DNA of 36,295 bases from NCBI GenBank assembly GCA_947167155.1, contig CAMVHB010000021.1, positions 1-36,295 on the forward strand, in the 5' to 3' direction. Source of the stretch: an uncultured Lachnospiraceae bacterium (lineage in GTDB: Bacteria > Bacillota > Clostridia > Lachnospirales > Lachnospiraceae). Under the pieces are notes generated by a model. It had not been told where the DNA came from and made no database searches. It worked only from the letters and a program-made list of their open reading frames with translations. Below, piece after piece: positions 16,201-22,658 of this stretch (the stretch's first letter is position 1; each line of letters opens with the position of its first letter). The position numbers and the translations under genes were made by a program.

Positions 16201-18231
16201 AGCAGGAACAAGCTCACCTATGGTGAAGAGCTTCTCGAGCTGAGTTTTGACAAGACTTCGGCAGTATTCGTAGACAAGAGTGACCCTACAACGGTAGTTG
16301 CTGGTGAACTTTCCTGGAAATATCCTACAGAGCAGCCGGAGGCAGGGACCTATTCTGCTGTGTGGATCTTCGATCCGACAAATGACGAATATGCAGAGCT
16401 TTATGGGACCGTGGAGATAACCGTTGAAAAGGCAACCCCGGTGATCAAGGTACTGCCCACGGCAGGAGCGATCACCATTGGGCAGGCACTTAAGGACAGC
16501 GCCCTCCTCGGGGGAGAGATTGTCCATAGTGTTGGAGATTATCCTGAGGCAGTCGCGGGAGGAACTGTTGAAGTCTATGGAAGGGACGTGGCGGGAAGCT
16601 TCGCGTGGGCGGATCCCTCTGTCAAGCCAGCTCTTTCCGACAGCAATACAACAAAGTATCAGGTTGTATTCACTCCCGTTGATACAAAGAATTTTAACAC
16701 GGCGACCTGTGAGATGACGCTGACGGTAAAGAAGATCCAGATAGAAATTACATCTCCCACGCCAAAGACAGGTCTTATCTATACGGGCTTGGCGCAGGCG
16801 CTCGTAAACGCGGGCTCCTGTGCAGAAGGGGGAACCATGCAGTACGCCCTTGGAGAAAACGGCGGGACTTCCCCGACTGAAGGGTGGTCTCCTTCCGTTC
16901 CAACCGCCGCGGAAGCCGGAACCTACTATGTGTGGTACAAGGCTGTAGGCGATGGAAGCCATGAGGATACGGAGGCAAGATGCATTACCGTTACCATAAG
17001 TCAAAAGAGCAGCGGAGGCGGTTCGGGCGGCAGCACGGAAGGCGGAGATTCAGGAGGTGGTTCATCAAGACCGGACAACCCCTCTGCGCCGACAGAATCC
17101 TACACCGTTCCCGTCTCCGGTGAGAGCACTGTAGAAGTCAAAACCGAGATATCAGATGGCAACGCTGTGATAAACGAGATCACCCAGGCCGACATTGACA
17201 GGGTATTGGACGGCGGAAGCGGCTCGGATACAGATTACAGCACGCCAATTACAATAGACGTTTCTCAGGCCCAGTCGGAAGTCACTTCTGTCGAGCTTTC
17301 AGACACAACCGTGAAAAGGCTCACAGAGGCTGTAAATACGAATGAGAACGTGAAGGGCGTTGATATTGTTCTCAGAAATTGCGTTGTTTCGCTGGACGGC
17401 GAAGCGCTCTCAGCAATAACCGTTCAGGCAGAGGGAGGATCCGTCAAGGTAGTAGTTGAGGATACAAAAGCTTCGGATCTGAACCAAACACAGCAAAGGT
17501 CATTAGAGCAGTTTGAGTCCGCCGCACCCTTCAGAGCGGCTATTGAAAGCAACGGGGAGGAGATCCACGATTTCAAAGGGGGAGCGGTCAGGGTTTCCTG
17601 CAGGTTCGATCCTGAAAAAGGTCGTGATGAGAGATATTATCATGTATTCTTTCTTTCGAAGACCGGAGCGATCGAGCGGATGTTGACAAGCTATGCAGAG
17701 GGCTGGATATCATTTGTGACAAACCATTTTTCGGATTATGCCATCGTTTATGACGAGAGCGTGGAAAACGGGGAGCCGGAGGACCCGGTGGACCCCGTAG
17801 ATCCCGAAGATCCGGTTGAACTCATAGAAATGCACAGGCTCTACAACCCCAACTCCGGCGAGCATTTCTACACCGGAAATGTAGCTGAGAAAGACTATCT
17901 TGTAGAGGTCGGCTGGAACTATGAAGGCGTTGCATGGAGCGCGCCCGAAGAGTCGGAGATCCCGGTATACAGGCTGTATAATCCCAATGCCGGAGACCAT
18001 CATTATACCCTGAAGGCGGCTGAAAGGGATTTCCTCATCAATGAAGGCTGGAATGATGAAGGAATAGGCTGGTATTCTGTAGAAGCAGAAGACATCCCGC
18101 TCTTCAGGCTCTATAATCCAAACGCGGTTGAGGCCGGTGCGCATCATTTCACTGCCGATATATCAGAGCGAGACTACCTCATCGGCCTGGGGTGGAAAGA
18201 TGAAGGCATAGGCTGGTACGGGGCTGCTTAA
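13273..18231 (+). CDS. Giant surface protein with GIGGG repeats and DUF5648 tail
   Basis: A 1652-aa secreted protein. The signal peptide (MRKRSGKKLLSLLLAPALVLSLAPAVSLTARAEE) follows a GGAGAG site. Residues about 168-720 hold 18 copies of a ~30-residue unit, (G/A)AGIGGGD...GGxITIxGGxVTAxGG, which should stack as a right-handed beta-solenoid, probably carbohydrate-binding or adhesive. A Cys/His segment (about 896-950, CEHRDEDC, CKYC, HACTKCG) follows, then Ig-like or MBG-type domains (about 950-1240), a Gly/Ser linker near 1245, and a beta domain with a DPVDPEDP linker around 1500. The C-terminus (1520-1652) has three DUF5648 repeats closely like those of the protein at 206-2035. No LPXTG motif is present. 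The repeat region is richer in GGC/GGA codons than its neighbours. Function is inferred only as surface binding. Confidence 0.88.
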   Translation: MRKRSGKKLLSLLLAPALVLSLAPAVSLTARAEESVTYYQWLWSDISHSYEKTQKWVQCQPISQSGNKLTNDSYYVDKDFDSSTRLCVNGTVDLILVDGRTLNCNDGINVPAGATLNIFAQEGGTGKLNCYADTNDNAAIGADNEKGDCGTINIHGGFIYADAAKHGTDGAGIGGGDEGSGGNITIFDGNVTAIGGKYGAGIGGGDRDDDKGGNGGIITIRGGEVTAKGGTNAAGIGGGELGSCGDIKIYGGKVTATGGGDAAGIGSGDEARSNGSITIYGGEVTATGGNNGAGIGGGDSTPGGTIVINGGKVTATGSDNGAGIGGGTRGEGGNITINGGSVIARGGVDSAGIGGGDLGNSGNVAINDGDDIQAYGGKNGAGIGSGDKAETNGKITITGGTVKAIAGDEAAGIGGGNEAAPAEITIIDGDITATGGTNYGAGIGGGDTAKGGTIRISGGKVEARGGRCAAGIGGGDGGSNSSGDITISNGTVIAYGGDEAAGIGGGNGGSVENEGTITISGGNITATGGKNYGAGIGGGDQQRGGTIMITGGNVIAYGGNEAAGIGGGDEKDGGNITISGGKVVEAIGGKLAAGIGGGNEANGGSITISGNADVTAEGGEYLDQEADKVSFYRGAAGIGGGYRGEGGTITIGGDGENDSPTVDATGGKTAAGIGGGSYKKSGTIVIKSGNITATGSAGGPGIGSGAFNSEAGNVNVTIYGGNVKVASGTYEDKEKVNQCYYLPGAGIGAAGNIQDQKNHAVEGVTEKILNMYESVFNGTINIYGGHIEAYMPDLNWSTKNGTAQIGGILAGESSKINISSKAVILIRSYPNSGLIKPMYSETINFEKNEGISSRLWWIHLKNESVWEKDRTEPTTDLAGWFKTKTPLGSPIMIAACEHRDEDCAYTYKNETSHTNKCKYCDVNSGEEVHSWGETTYTTGVDGKIIGTHACTKCGHAATYEVNAKLVRLQEGTEIKLSRNKLTYGEELLELSFDKTSAVFVDKSDPTTVVAGELSWKYPTEQPEAGTYSAVWIFDPTNDEYAELYGTVEITVEKATPVIKVLPTAGAITIGQALKDSALLGGEIVHSVGDYPEAVAGGTVEVYGRDVAGSFAWADPSVKPALSDSNTTKYQVVFTPVDTKNFNTATCEMTLTVKKIQIEITSPTPKTGLIYTGLAQALVNAGSCAEGGTMQYALGENGGTSPTEGWSPSVPTAAEAGTYYVWYKAVGDGSHEDTEARCITVTISQKSSGGGSGGSTEGGDSGGGSSRPDNPSAPTESYTVPVSGESTVEVKTEISDGNAVINEITQADIDRVLDGGSGSDTDYSTPITIDVSQAQSEVTSVELSDTTVKRLTEAVNTNENVKGVDIVLRNCVVSLDGEALSAITVQAEGGSVKVVVEDTKASDLNQTQQRSLEQFESAAPFRAAIESNGEEIHDFKGGAVRVSCRFDPEKGRDERYYHVFFLSKTGAIERMLTSYAEGWISFVTNHFSDYAIVYDESVENGEPEDPVDPVDPEDPVELIEMHRLYNPNSGEHFYTGNVAEKDYLVEVGWNYEGVAWSAPEESEIPVYRLYNPNAGDHHYTLKAAERDFLINEGWNDEGIGWYSVEAEDIPLFRLYNPNAVEAGAHHFTADISERDYLIGLGWKDEGIGWYGAA

Positions 18232-18258
18232 TGGTCCCTTGACTCCGTCCCCGGGGTC
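18231..18258. repeat. REP-like repeat between convergent genes
   Basis: ATGGTCCCTTGACTCCGTCC followed by CCGGGGTC repeats most of the right arm of the 21579-21609 palindrome. It fills the 31-bp space between the stop of the giant surface protein and the stop of the PP2C gene on the other strand; no separate terminator is seen there. Confidence 0.75.
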
Positions 18259-18262
18259 TATC

Positions 18263-19840
18263 TCACTTTTTTCCGTGCCAGCAGAGCGCCAGCATTGTGA
18301 TATCATCAAACTGGGGCGCTTCTTTCACGAAATCGTCTATATCAGCCTTCACATTTGAAAGGATCTTCTCCGGGTCTTCTTCTATCCTGCTGTTGAGAGC
18401 GTCGACCAGTCGCTCGGGACCGTATAGCTCATTCTCTGCATTGGTAGCCTCTGTCACGCCGTCCGTATGAACAAAAAGTATGTCTCCGGGGTGAAGCTCA
18501 AATTCATGCTGCTCAAAGGGCAGACCCTCCATTACCGCAACGGCAGTTGAATGAGGATAGACTACAGGCTCGTATTCTTCGCCGACACGCTTGAGTACCG
18601 GGTTTTCATGTCCTGCATTTGAAGCAATTCCTTTTCCCGTTGAAATATCTATTATCGCCATCCAGACTGTGACGAAAAGCTGGGCTTCATTACCCTCGCA
18701 AAGCTGATCGTTTGCGTATGAAAGGACTTCCGAAGGTGAGCCCCCAAGCTGTGCGCGGTTTTTGATAAGGGTCTTTGCAATGACCATAAAAAGCGCCGCA
18801 GGCACTCCCTTTCCGGACACATCCGCGATGACCAGTGCGAGATGATCGTCGTCCACCATGAAAAAGTCATAGAAGTCGCCGCCCACTTCTTTTGCAGGCG
18901 TCATTGTGGCATAAATATCAAATTCCTTTCGCTCAGGGAAGGGCGGGAATATACGGGGGAGCATGTCCGCCTGGATCTGCGTCGCGACATTGAGCTCCGA
19001 CTCGATACGTCCCTTCTCGGCAGAAATTGCGGCATTTTCCCGGATGTAATGCCTGATGTCCCCGTACATTTTCGTGAAGGAATCGGCGAGTGCTTCAAGC
19101 TCATCACCGGTATGTATATCAATAGCCGGCAGGTCGTCTTTTTCAAGGGAGTCTGCCATTTTTCCGGCTGCATCATTCAGACGGTGTATGGGAGTAACGA
19201 TCTTTTTGCGAAGCGAAAAGTAGAAGACTATTCCTGCAAGCACCGTTGCGATAAGTATCGTGAGGCAAAGGGTACCGATGAAAGAAAGGAAGTTCCGCTC
19301 GATGTCATTGGCGGAAAGATCAAGACCGACAAGCGCCACAGGCTCTCCCGAACTGTCAAAGATCGGATAAAAGCCGCAGGCAATATGGCCGTAGGTCGGA
19401 TCTCTGTAGAAACTTATCTCCTGGATGGGGTCCTTTCTGAAGGATTTTTCACGGGCTTCCTTGCCGCCGTCCATGTAGGCCTCGCGCTTCCCAAGCCACG
19501 AATAAGGATCGTCATCTGTCTGCCATACATAGACGAGGTCGTTTTTGTAAGGCACGAAGACATAGAAGAGCTGCATTGCAGTCTCATTCCTGGTCACAGT
19601 CAGATAGCGGAGAACCTCGTCATAATATTCATCGGGCTCCAGTGTCTCAACATAGCCCTTTATACGGTCTCCGTCTATGTAGTTTGACGCCGTGCGAAGA
19701 TAGCCGTATACAAGGGAATTATAATCATTGATACTGTCCTTGTAATACCAGGCTCCCGTAAATATCCCGGCAAACAGGACTATCATCGCCGCAAACAGGT
19801 ACAGACGAGTCTGTACTTTTCTTTGGATCCCACTTTTCAT
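18263..19840 (-). CDS. Membrane sensor PP2C-type phosphatase (RsbU/SpoIIE-like)
   Basis: A 525-aa membrane protein. TM1 lies at about 13-33, an extracytoplasmic sensor of ~150 residues follows (with YPIFDSSGEPVALVGLDLS, cache-like), TM2 is at about 185-209 and a HAMP domain at about 210-265. A short coiled coil (SAEKGRIESELNVATQIQADMLP) leads to a PP2C/SpoIIE-type phosphatase domain. Metal-binding acidic residues are visible: D322 in GGDFYDFF, D340 in IADVSGKG, and HTDGVTEA and FDDITM near the end. Such proteins dephosphorylate anti-sigma-factor antagonists in partner-switching pathways. No anti-sigma or antagonist gene is present here, so the target is unknown. Its ATG overlaps the acyltransferase stop by 4 nt. 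It sits in the divIC-spoIIE region but is not SpoIIE, which has ten membrane helices. Confidence 0.87.
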   Translation of the reverse strand: MKSGIQRKVQTRLYLFAAMIVLFAGIFTGAWYYKDSINDYNSLVYGYLRTASNYIDGDRIKGYVETLEPDEYYDEVLRYLTVTRNETAMQLFYVFVPYKNDLVYVWQTDDDPYSWLGKREAYMDGGKEAREKSFRKDPIQEISFYRDPTYGHIACGFYPIFDSSGEPVALVGLDLSANDIERNFLSFIGTLCLTILIATVLAGIVFYFSLRKKIVTPIHRLNDAAGKMADSLEKDDLPAIDIHTGDELEALADSFTKMYGDIRHYIRENAAISAEKGRIESELNVATQIQADMLPRIFPPFPERKEFDIYATMTPAKEVGGDFYDFFMVDDDHLALVIADVSGKGVPAALFMVIAKTLIKNRAQLGGSPSEVLSYANDQLCEGNEAQLFVTVWMAIIDISTGKGIASNAGHENPVLKRVGEEYEPVVYPHSTAVAVMEGLPFEQHEFELHPGDILFVHTDGVTEATNAENELYGPERLVDALNSRIEEDPEKILSNVKADIDDFVKEAPQFDDITMLALCWHGKK

Positions 19841-20982
19841 GAAGCCTTGACCTCTCTACGTTTCATAGACAATCTCTCCCAGAGGAGCGAAAGCGGATAT
19901 GTTATCAGGAATATAATGAGCGACAGCAGAAGTGTCGGTCCGATCGGAAGATCCTGCGTGCCTCTGATGCTGTAAAGCACAACATTCGTGAGCATTACAA
20001 CAAAGAACCAGTGGATCACATATACATGCGTGATATTACGGCTCAGGCTTACGACAAATTTCTTCAAAAATCCCGGCATTATCTTCATTGCAAAATAATA
20101 TGCTCCGAGAATGCCGATGGCGAAGGCCACGTAGCCGATCGCATCATACCAGAGCGCGTGATAATAGCAGTTTTCACTGAAAAGAAGCGTCTCGCCGCTT
20201 GCCATCTGCCCGAATTCGAATTTGTATTCGATCACGAAGAAAGCGACCGAAGCGATCAGCGGGATAGGAAAGAGGCGAAGATAAAAGCTCTTCTTGTCAT
20301 TGATATACAAAAGCAGCTTTCCGAAAAGATAACCGCACAGCGGGACTATGAACCAGTTGAGCAGCGGGAAATCAGACATTACATAAAGCCCTGCGCTATC
20401 CTCCGTTCCGATGAAGTGACCGAGCGCGATATTTGCTGCATTATTTCCGGTATCAAAATGGCGTATGAAGGAACCTGCGACAGACATCAAAATGGCGACA
20501 AGAAGCATCCATCTGTCCTTGAGTTTGAGATACTGAAGGAAGCCGAACAAAAGGAAGAAGAGCCCTGCGAACTGAAGCACGTCGTTTCCGAACACGCGGT
20601 AGGGCAGTGGAGTGATGAATTTGTCTGCATCCTGTGTGATCGCATATCCTGTAAGATAGGGGATCAGGAAGCGGAGTATATTCAGAAGGAAGCCTGCGAT
20701 AAAGAGAAAAAGCCCTCGTTTCATATTCTCGGCAGGGGTCTGCTTTCTCGAAAAATTGATGCAGGCACCCATCGCAAACAAAAACATCGGCGCTCCCAGC
20801 GGCTGACCTATTATGATATTGAAAAAGAACGGGATCGGCTCGTAGATACGATCGACCGGTGTACACTCTATAACAGTATGCACAAATGGAAGAAAGAATA
20901 CAGGGATCGCCCTTGCCAGGTCGAACTCATACTGTCGCCCCGTGTTGACAGGTGAAGCTGAAATATGATCACGTATGGACAA
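19837..20982 (-). CDS. Membrane acyltransferase (DUF1624/acyltransferase-3-like)
   Basis: A 381-aa protein with about ten hydrophobic segments. The opening RQYEFDLARAIPVFFLPFVHTVIE, with a conserved D-x-x-R and histidine, and the C-terminal SLSRNITHVYVIHWFFVVM resemble integral membrane acyltransferases (heparan-glucosaminide acetyltransferase or acyltransferase-3 types). These modify cell-envelope glycans with acyl groups taken from cytoplasmic donors. The start must be TTG at 20980-20982: no in-frame ATG precedes the conserved N-terminus, and AAGGCGG lies at a good distance upstream. A nearby ATG is in the wrong frame. It heads a two-gene operon with the PP2C phosphatase. A link between acylation and phosphatase signalling is inference. 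Donor and acceptor are unknown. Confidence 0.75.
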   Translation of the reverse strand: MSIRDHISASPVNTGRQYEFDLARAIPVFFLPFVHTVIECTPVDRIYEPIPFFFNIIIGQPLGAPMFLFAMGACINFSRKQTPAENMKRGLFLFIAGFLLNILRFLIPYLTGYAITQDADKFITPLPYRVFGNDVLQFAGLFFLLFGFLQYLKLKDRWMLLVAILMSVAGSFIRHFDTGNNAANIALGHFIGTEDSAGLYVMSDFPLLNWFIVPLCGYLFGKLLLYINDKKSFYLRLFPIPLIASVAFFVIEYKFEFGQMASGETLLFSENCYYHALWYDAIGYVAFAIGILGAYYFAMKIMPGFLKKFVVSLSRNITHVYVIHWFFVVMLTNVVLYSIRGTQDLPIGPTLLLSLIIFLITYPLSLLWERLSMKRREVKAS

Positions 20983-21118
20983 AACATTACCGCCTTTTCT
21001 CTATTGGTCTCACAATTTCAAACTCTGATTTTAACCTTATTTTGTTTTTTTTTCCACCTTGTATTATTCCGGGTCCTGCATTCCGGTTCCCGGGGTCAAA
21101 ATTTTTTTCATAAGGGGG

Positions 21119-21146
21119 TTAAGTATTTAAAAAAATTTCCGATAAT
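21119..21146 (+). promoter_or_regulatory. Possible divIC promoter
   Basis: TTAAGT (21119-21124), a 16-nt spacer and GATAAT (21141-21146) lie about 36 nt before the divIC start. The 194-bp divergent gap also holds an imperfect CCGGG/CCCGG hairpin (about 21068-21097) followed by a T tract. No clear minus-strand promoter for the acyltransferase was seen. Confidence 0.45.
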
Positions 21147-21182
21147 GATAAACAAGAGTATGATTTCTTTCAGAGAGTGTAT

Positions 21183-21482
21183 ATGACAAGAGCAGTTTCA
21201 GAAAAAAAGAAAACCTCAGCGAGGCTTTATATCTTTATAGTGATCGCCCTTCTTATGGCAGTCATGGTCTTTCAGCTTGTTTCGCTTTCAAAGAAGCAGA
21301 AAAGCTACTCGTTGGAGGAAAAAAACCTTCGGAATGAGCTTGCGCTTGAAAAGGTAAAGAGCGAAGAATTGAAGGATTATGAGGCGTATACGAAGACCGA
21401 GGAATATATTGAAAATATGGCGCGAATGAAGGGCGGTCTCGTAAAGGAAAATGAGATAGTATTCCGCGAAGGAAACAAATGA
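21183..21482 (+). CDS. divIC: Septum formation initiator, FtsB/DivIC type
   Basis: A 99-aa bitopic membrane protein. A basic cytoplasmic N-terminus (MTRAVSEKKKTSARL) is followed by one membrane helix (YIFIVIALLMAVMVFQLV, about 16-33), then a coiled coil (SKKQKSYSLEEKNLRNELALEKVKSEELKDYEAYTKTEEYIENMARMKGG) and the family ending GLVKENEIVFRE. This is the DivIC/FtsB layout that assembles with FtsL and DivIB/FtsQ at the division septum. I prefer ATG 21183 (AGAGAG upstream) over GTG 21177, which would add two residues. A strong terminator follows. Its presence between rqcP and tilS fits the conserved Firmicute order. Confidence 0.88.
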   Translation: MTRAVSEKKKTSARLYIFIVIALLMAVMVFQLVSLSKKQKSYSLEEKNLRNELALEKVKSEELKDYEAYTKTEEYIENMARMKGGLVKENEIVFREGNK

Positions 21483-21491
21483 TGACGGCGC

Positions 21492-21524
21492 ATCCCGGAA
21501 CGTAATTGTTCCGGGATTTTTTTT
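21492..21524 (+). terminator. Rho-independent terminator after divIC
   Basis: ATCCCGGAAC (21492-21501) pairs perfectly with GTTCCGGGAT (21508-21517), followed by eight Ts. It lies 10 nt after the divIC stop. Confidence 0.96.
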
Positions 21525-21527
21525 AAA

Positions 21528-21609
21528 TGGTCCCAGGGGACGGAGTCAAGGGACCATTTTGGGAATACAAAAAAATACAATGGTCCCTTGACTCCGTCCC
21601 CTGGGACCA
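21528..21609. repeat. REPIN-like inverted repeat, perfect 31-bp arms
   Basis: The left arm 21528-21558 and right arm 21579-21609 are perfect reverse complements over 31 bp, separated by 20 bp (A-rich). Each arm is itself bounded by TGGTCCC and GGGACCA, and contains GGGGACGGAGTCAA. This two-REP-in-mirror layout is that of a REPIN. Single or partial arms occur at 2119, 11748 and 18231. The element lies between the divIC terminator and the GH26 ribosome binding site, and could fold in mRNA. No REP-associated Y1 transposase (RAYT) gene is in the window. Confidence 0.88.
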
Positions 21610-21637
21610 CCCCGGGACCAAAATGAAAGGATAATTT

Positions 21638-22603
21638 ATGAAAACAGATCTTGTCACAAAAAATGCAACGGATGAAGCAAAGAGATTAATGGACTTCTTT
21701 GCCCGCATCGAGGGAAAGCATATACTCACGGGGCAGCATACGCAGACAAATCCGATGGAGGAACTCTCCCACATAAAGGCAGTGACCGGTGAGGAGCCTG
21801 CCCTCCTTGGCTTTGAGCTATTATCCTATTCGCCCAACATCAGGGATATGAAGGCAGATCGTGACTGCGAAACAGAGGTGCTCGAGAACAGAGGAACTAT
21901 AGAAAGAGCTTATGAATGGGGGCTTTCGGGAGGGATAGTCACGCTTACCTGGCATTGGTTTTCTCCCATGTACGGAACCGGGAAGGCCTTCTATGCGAAG
22001 AATACAAAATTCGACGCCGAAAGAGTTCTGATACAGGGTACAAAGGAAAGAGAAGCATTCTTTAGCGACCTTGACTTTATGGCAGATCTCCTTTCAGGCT
22101 TTTACGTGCGAAAGATACCGGTCCTCTGGAGACCTTTTCACGAGTCGGACGGGGACTGGTTCTGGTGGGGAGCGAAGGGACCGCGCGTCGCAAAAGAACT
22201 CTATCATCTGATGTACGAACATTTTTCAGGCAGGAAGGAACTTTCGAATCTGATATGGGTCTGGAATTCAAGGCTTCCCGAGGGTTATGTGGGAGATGAC
22301 TGCTGCGATATCATCTCCTGCGACACATACCCCGGAAAGCACGTTTCATCCGACTTTTCGGATGAATATGAAGGTCTTTTGAAGCTTACCAAAGAGGATA
22401 AGGGCGTCTGCCTCGCGGAAACCGGGGTTTATCCCGATACTGAAAAGCTTGAAAAGGATAATGTGCCCTGGCTTTATTATATGATGTGGAGTAAGGAATT
22501 CGCGCTCACTGAAGAGTATAATTATCTCGATGTCTTAAAAAAGGTCTACTCCTCGACCTATGTACTTAAGCGGTCAGATCTTTTGGCATTATCAAAAGTA
22601 TAG
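21638..22603 (+). CDS. Intracellular GH26 endo-beta-mannanase-like hydrolase
   Basis: A 321-aa glycoside hydrolase family 26 protein. Catalytic residues are visible: acid/base E169 in WRPFHESDGDWFWWG and nucleophile E261 in CLAETGVYPD. Substrate-site aromatics include LTWHWFSPM. GH26 enzymes mostly cleave beta-1,4-mannan. There is no signal peptide, so it should act in the cytoplasm on imported manno-oligosaccharides, unlike many secreted GH26 enzymes. AAAGGA precedes the ATG at 21638. The REPIN ends 28 bp upstream. No sugar transporter or mannoside phosphorylase gene is next to it. An alternative is another beta-linked substrate of the same family. Confidence 0.85.
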   Translation: MKTDLVTKNATDEAKRLMDFFARIEGKHILTGQHTQTNPMEELSHIKAVTGEEPALLGFELLSYSPNIRDMKADRDCETEVLENRGTIERAYEWGLSGGIVTLTWHWFSPMYGTGKAFYAKNTKFDAERVLIQGTKEREAFFSDLDFMADLLSGFYVRKIPVLWRPFHESDGDWFWWGAKGPRVAKELYHLMYEHFSGRKELSNLIWVWNSRLPEGYVGDDCCDIISCDTYPGKHVSSDFSDEYEGLLKLTKEDKGVCLAETGVYPDTEKLEKDNVPWLYYMMWSKEFALTEEYNYLDVLKKVYSSTYVLKRSDLLALSKV

Positions 22604-22621
22604 AAATTGTTCATATACCCT

Positions 22622-22649
22622 TTGAAAAACAGGAGAAATCGGCTACAAT
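22622..22649 (+). promoter_or_regulatory. Promoter very close to xpaC (possible leaderless start)
   Basis: TTGAAA (22622-22627), a 16-nt spacer and TACAAT (22644-22649) make a good promoter. The expected transcription start (about 22656-22658) is only 1-3 nt before the xpaC ATG at 22659. The nearest purine-rich AGGAGA (22631-22636) is within the spacer, 22 nt upstream of the ATG, so it could not serve as a ribosome site on that transcript. Confidence 0.6.
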
Positions 22650-22658
22650 ATTCCCATT

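Noticed and set aside
16042..17004. A 320-codon minus-strand frame within the giant surface protein
   Set aside because: It is a shadow of a long coding region on the other strand, with no recognised domain or start signal.
18263..19840. SpoIIE itself
   Set aside because: The phosphatase domain is of the same superfamily, but there are only two membrane helices and a HAMP domain, not the multi-helix N-terminus of SpoIIE.
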